Assembly (NCBI RefSeq): GCF_016583645.1 | Contig: NZ_NRRL01000008.1 | Coordinates: forward strand, 22,499-86,498 | Direction of reading: 5' to 3' | Source of the DNA: Rhodovibrio sodomensis | GTDB taxonomy: Bacteria; Pseudomonadota; Alphaproteobacteria; Kiloniellales; Rhodovibrionaceae | DNA: 64,000 nt | Part shown: in pieces, positions 62,777 to 64,000 of the stretch | How the letters are laid out: each line of letters begins with the position of its first letter | Numbering within the stretch: the first letter of the stretch is position 1 | Notes under the pieces: model-generated | Told to the model about the DNA's origin: nothing | The model's input: only the letters and a program-made list of their open reading frames with translations | The model's database searches: none | Position numbers and translations under genes: made by a program

Positions 62777-63766
62777 TTACGCCGCCTGCTTCAGCAGCGG
62801 CTTGATGTCCTTGCGCGGGCGGGCTCCCAGGTGGGCGATCGCTTCCGCCGCCAGACGGGCGCCGAGCGCACCGCTGTCGGCATGCGACCAGCCGTGGGTC
62901 AGGCCATAGAGGAAGCCGGCGGCGTACATGTCGCCCGCCCCGGTGGTGTCCTCCAGCTGCGCCGGCTTGACCGCTGCGACCTCGGTCTGCGCGCCGCCAT
63001 CGACCACGATCGAGCCCCGTTCGCTGCGGGTGACGACCGCGATCAGGCCGTCGCGCTTCAGCCACTCGACCGCCGACCAGACGTCGCCGGCGCCGGACAG
63101 CGTCTTGGCCTCCTCCTCGTTGGCGAACAGGATGTCGAGCCCGTCGTCGAGGATCTTGCGGAATTCCTCGAGATGGCGCTCGACGCAGCCGGCGTCCGAC
63201 AGGCTGATCGCCGTCTTGGTGCCGTGCCTGCGCGCCGCCGGCAGGGCGATGTGGCAGGCTTCGTTGGCCTGCGGGCTGTCGAACAGATAGCCCTCCAGCA
63301 GCAGCACCTCGGCCTCCGCGATCAGGTCGGTGTCGACGTCGTCCTTGGACAGCGTGATCGCCGCGCCGAGCGAGGTGTACATGGTGCGCTGGGCGTCCGG
63401 GGTGACCGCGACCAGCGAGCGCGCGGTGGTCATTTGCCCGTCCGCGCGGTCGGTGGCGAAGGTGACGCCGTTGGCCTTCATGTCGTGGGCGTAGACCAGG
63501 CCCAGCTCGTCGTCGGCGACCTTGCCGATGTAGCCGGCCTTGGCGCCGAGCGCGCCCAGCGCGGCGACGGTGTTGCCGACCGATCCGCCGGAGCACTCCA
63601 GCCCCGCGGGCATGTCCTGATACAGCTGATCGGCGGTCTGCTCGTCGCCCAGCTGCATGCCGCCCTTGGTCAGGCCGTGCTTCTCCAGGAAGCTGTCCTC
63701 GACGTTGACCAGCACGTCGACGACGGCGTTGCCGATCCCGACAACCTTGTAGCTCTTATCGGCCAA
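62777..63766 (-). CDS. Adenosine kinase-like PfkB-family sugar kinase
   Basis: PfkB/ribokinase-family kinase of 329 residues. The N-terminal segment VVGIGNAVVDVLVNVEDSFL and CSGGSVGNTVAALGALGAKAGYIG are typical of adenosine kinase in alphaproteobacteria. The anion hole and catalytic Asp lie in EDTTGAGDMYAAGFLYGL near residue 285. It salvages adenosine to AMP if the call is right; other nucleosides or sugars are possible. The start is a TTG at 63766 with a perfect AAGGAGG eight bases upstream. A clear terminator follows. Confidence 0.92.
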   Translation of the reverse strand: MADKSYKVVGIGNAVVDVLVNVEDSFLEKHGLTKGGMQLGDEQTADQLYQDMPAGLECSGGSVGNTVAALGALGAKAGYIGKVADDELGLVYAHDMKANGVTFATDRADGQMTTARSLVAVTPDAQRTMYTSLGAAITLSKDDVDTDLIAEAEVLLLEGYLFDSPQANEACHIALPAARRHGTKTAISLSDAGCVERHLEEFRKILDDGLDILFANEEEAKTLSGAGDVWSAVEWLKRDGLIAVVTRSERGSIVVDGGAQTEVAAVKPAQLEDTTGAGDMYAAGFLYGLTHGWSHADSGALGARLAAEAIAHLGARPRKDIKPLLKQAA

Positions 63767-63799
63767 GGTTCGTCCTCCTTGGATATGTGCGTGTACCTA

Positions 63800-63827
63800 A
63801 AGCGCGGCGCCCATGGGCGCCGCGCTT
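63800..63827. terminator. Perfect 28-bp palindrome upstream of the kinase gene
   Basis: AAGCGCGGCGCC-CATG-GGCGCCGCGCTT is fully self-complementary. On the minus strand it is followed by TAGG, with little T-run. It is most likely the terminator of a minus-strand gene beyond the window edge. Confidence 0.55.
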
Positions 63828-63852
63828 GCCCGTCGAACGGCCGTTGCGGCGG

Positions 63853-63981
63853 GTCCCTCTCCCTTGAGGGGAGAGGACAGGTGAGGGTGGGTTTGCCGGT
63901 GGATGCCGGGCAGTCCCACCCTCACCCTCCCACGACCCTGCGGGTCGCGGGCCCCGCCCTCTCCCCTCGAGGGAGAGGGGA
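63853..63981. repeat. Family 2 related palindromic repeat, copy 4
   Basis: CCCTCTCCCTTGAGGGGAGAGG at the left in short arms, GGTGAGGGTGGG and CCCACCCTCACC in the middle, and CCTCTCCCC-TCGA-GGGAGAGGGG at the right. It has the same design as the other family 2 elements (flanking hairpins and a matching centre) with different exact bases, so it may be a sister family. Confidence 0.65.
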
Positions 63982-64000
63982 TGGCGCCCTCCAGAGAGAG

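Noticed and set aside
1..64000. CRISPR arrays, tRNA or rRNA genes, prophage or complete insertion sequences
   Set aside because: None seen. The 16-bp tandem array at 22925 has no spacers, and no transposase or integrase motif was found in any frame.

Overview
The window is about 68-70 % GC (estimated by eye) and gene-dense. It reads as chromosome of a high-GC alphaproteobacterium, probably of the Rhodospirillales/Rhodovibrionaceae type. The pointers are the ccoNOQP-ccoG order under an FNR/FixK box, the DUF374-waaA-lpxK-acyltransferase lipid A block, metZ beside a rhodanese, and a tamA-tamB pair. Genus cannot be settled by reading. I see no rRNA, tRNA, CRISPR array, phage or complete insertion sequence.

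Layout. 0-6.4 kb: cbb3 terminal oxidase (ccoN, O, Q, P, G, then the edge of a fixH-like gene) on the minus strand, with a perfect FNR/FixK box, and a DUF2189 membrane protein divergent from it. 6.5-16 kb: an APH/P-loop fusion kinase, an orphan ECF sigma factor, and tamA-tamB. 16.3-22.2 kb: a complete peptide-type ABC importer. 22.4-25.8 kb: a universal-stress protein beside a BCCT osmolyte transporter, then two tiny membrane proteins. 25.9-31.8 kb (minus): metZ, rhodanese, 1-Cys peroxiredoxin, a Ca2+/Na+ antiporter, a frameshifted glycosyltransferase and a LysR regulator. 32-35.6 kb: EamA, MAPEG, PmbA, and an ICMT-like methyltransferase. 35.8-38.8 kb: a DAG kinase divergent from a metallophosphoesterase-glycosyltransferase pair that resembles the PlcP-Agt lipid-remodelling module. 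38.9-44.9 kb: msbA, DUF374 acyltransferase, waaA, lpxK and an LpxL-type acyltransferase. 45-46.2 kb: a lower-GC DUF433/DUF5615 toxin-antitoxin pair. 46.4-55.4 kb: xseA, purD, a small secreted protein, a Crp/Fnr regulator, tadA, a DUF3775 protein, a class I amidotransferase, an RluB-type pseudouridine synthase and rsmD. 55.6-60.5 kb (minus): a branched-chain amino-acid type ABC importer (livHMGF plus livK). 60.8-64 kb: threonine aldolase, two small unknown proteins, and an adenosine/PfkB kinase.

Three kinds of intergenic repeat run through the window. Family 1 is a double-hairpin element bounded by AGAGCAA/TTGCTCT (eight copies, four of them between 49.97 and 53.18 kb). In five genes the TAG stop codon is made from its first bases. 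Family 2 is a CTCC/GGAGG palindromic element (four copies). A single TGTAGGG/CCCTACA REP-like element lies after rsmD. A tandem array of four 16-bp units lies between the stress protein and the BCCT transporter.

The strongest leads are the repeat family that supplies stop codons, the DAG kinase/PlcP-like/Agt-like divergon with a dyad in its promoter region, the frameshifted glycosyltransferase coupled to a LysR gene, and the DNA-binding-domain/DUF433 antitoxin with its own candidate operator. All function calls come from reading motifs and gene order; no database search was run.
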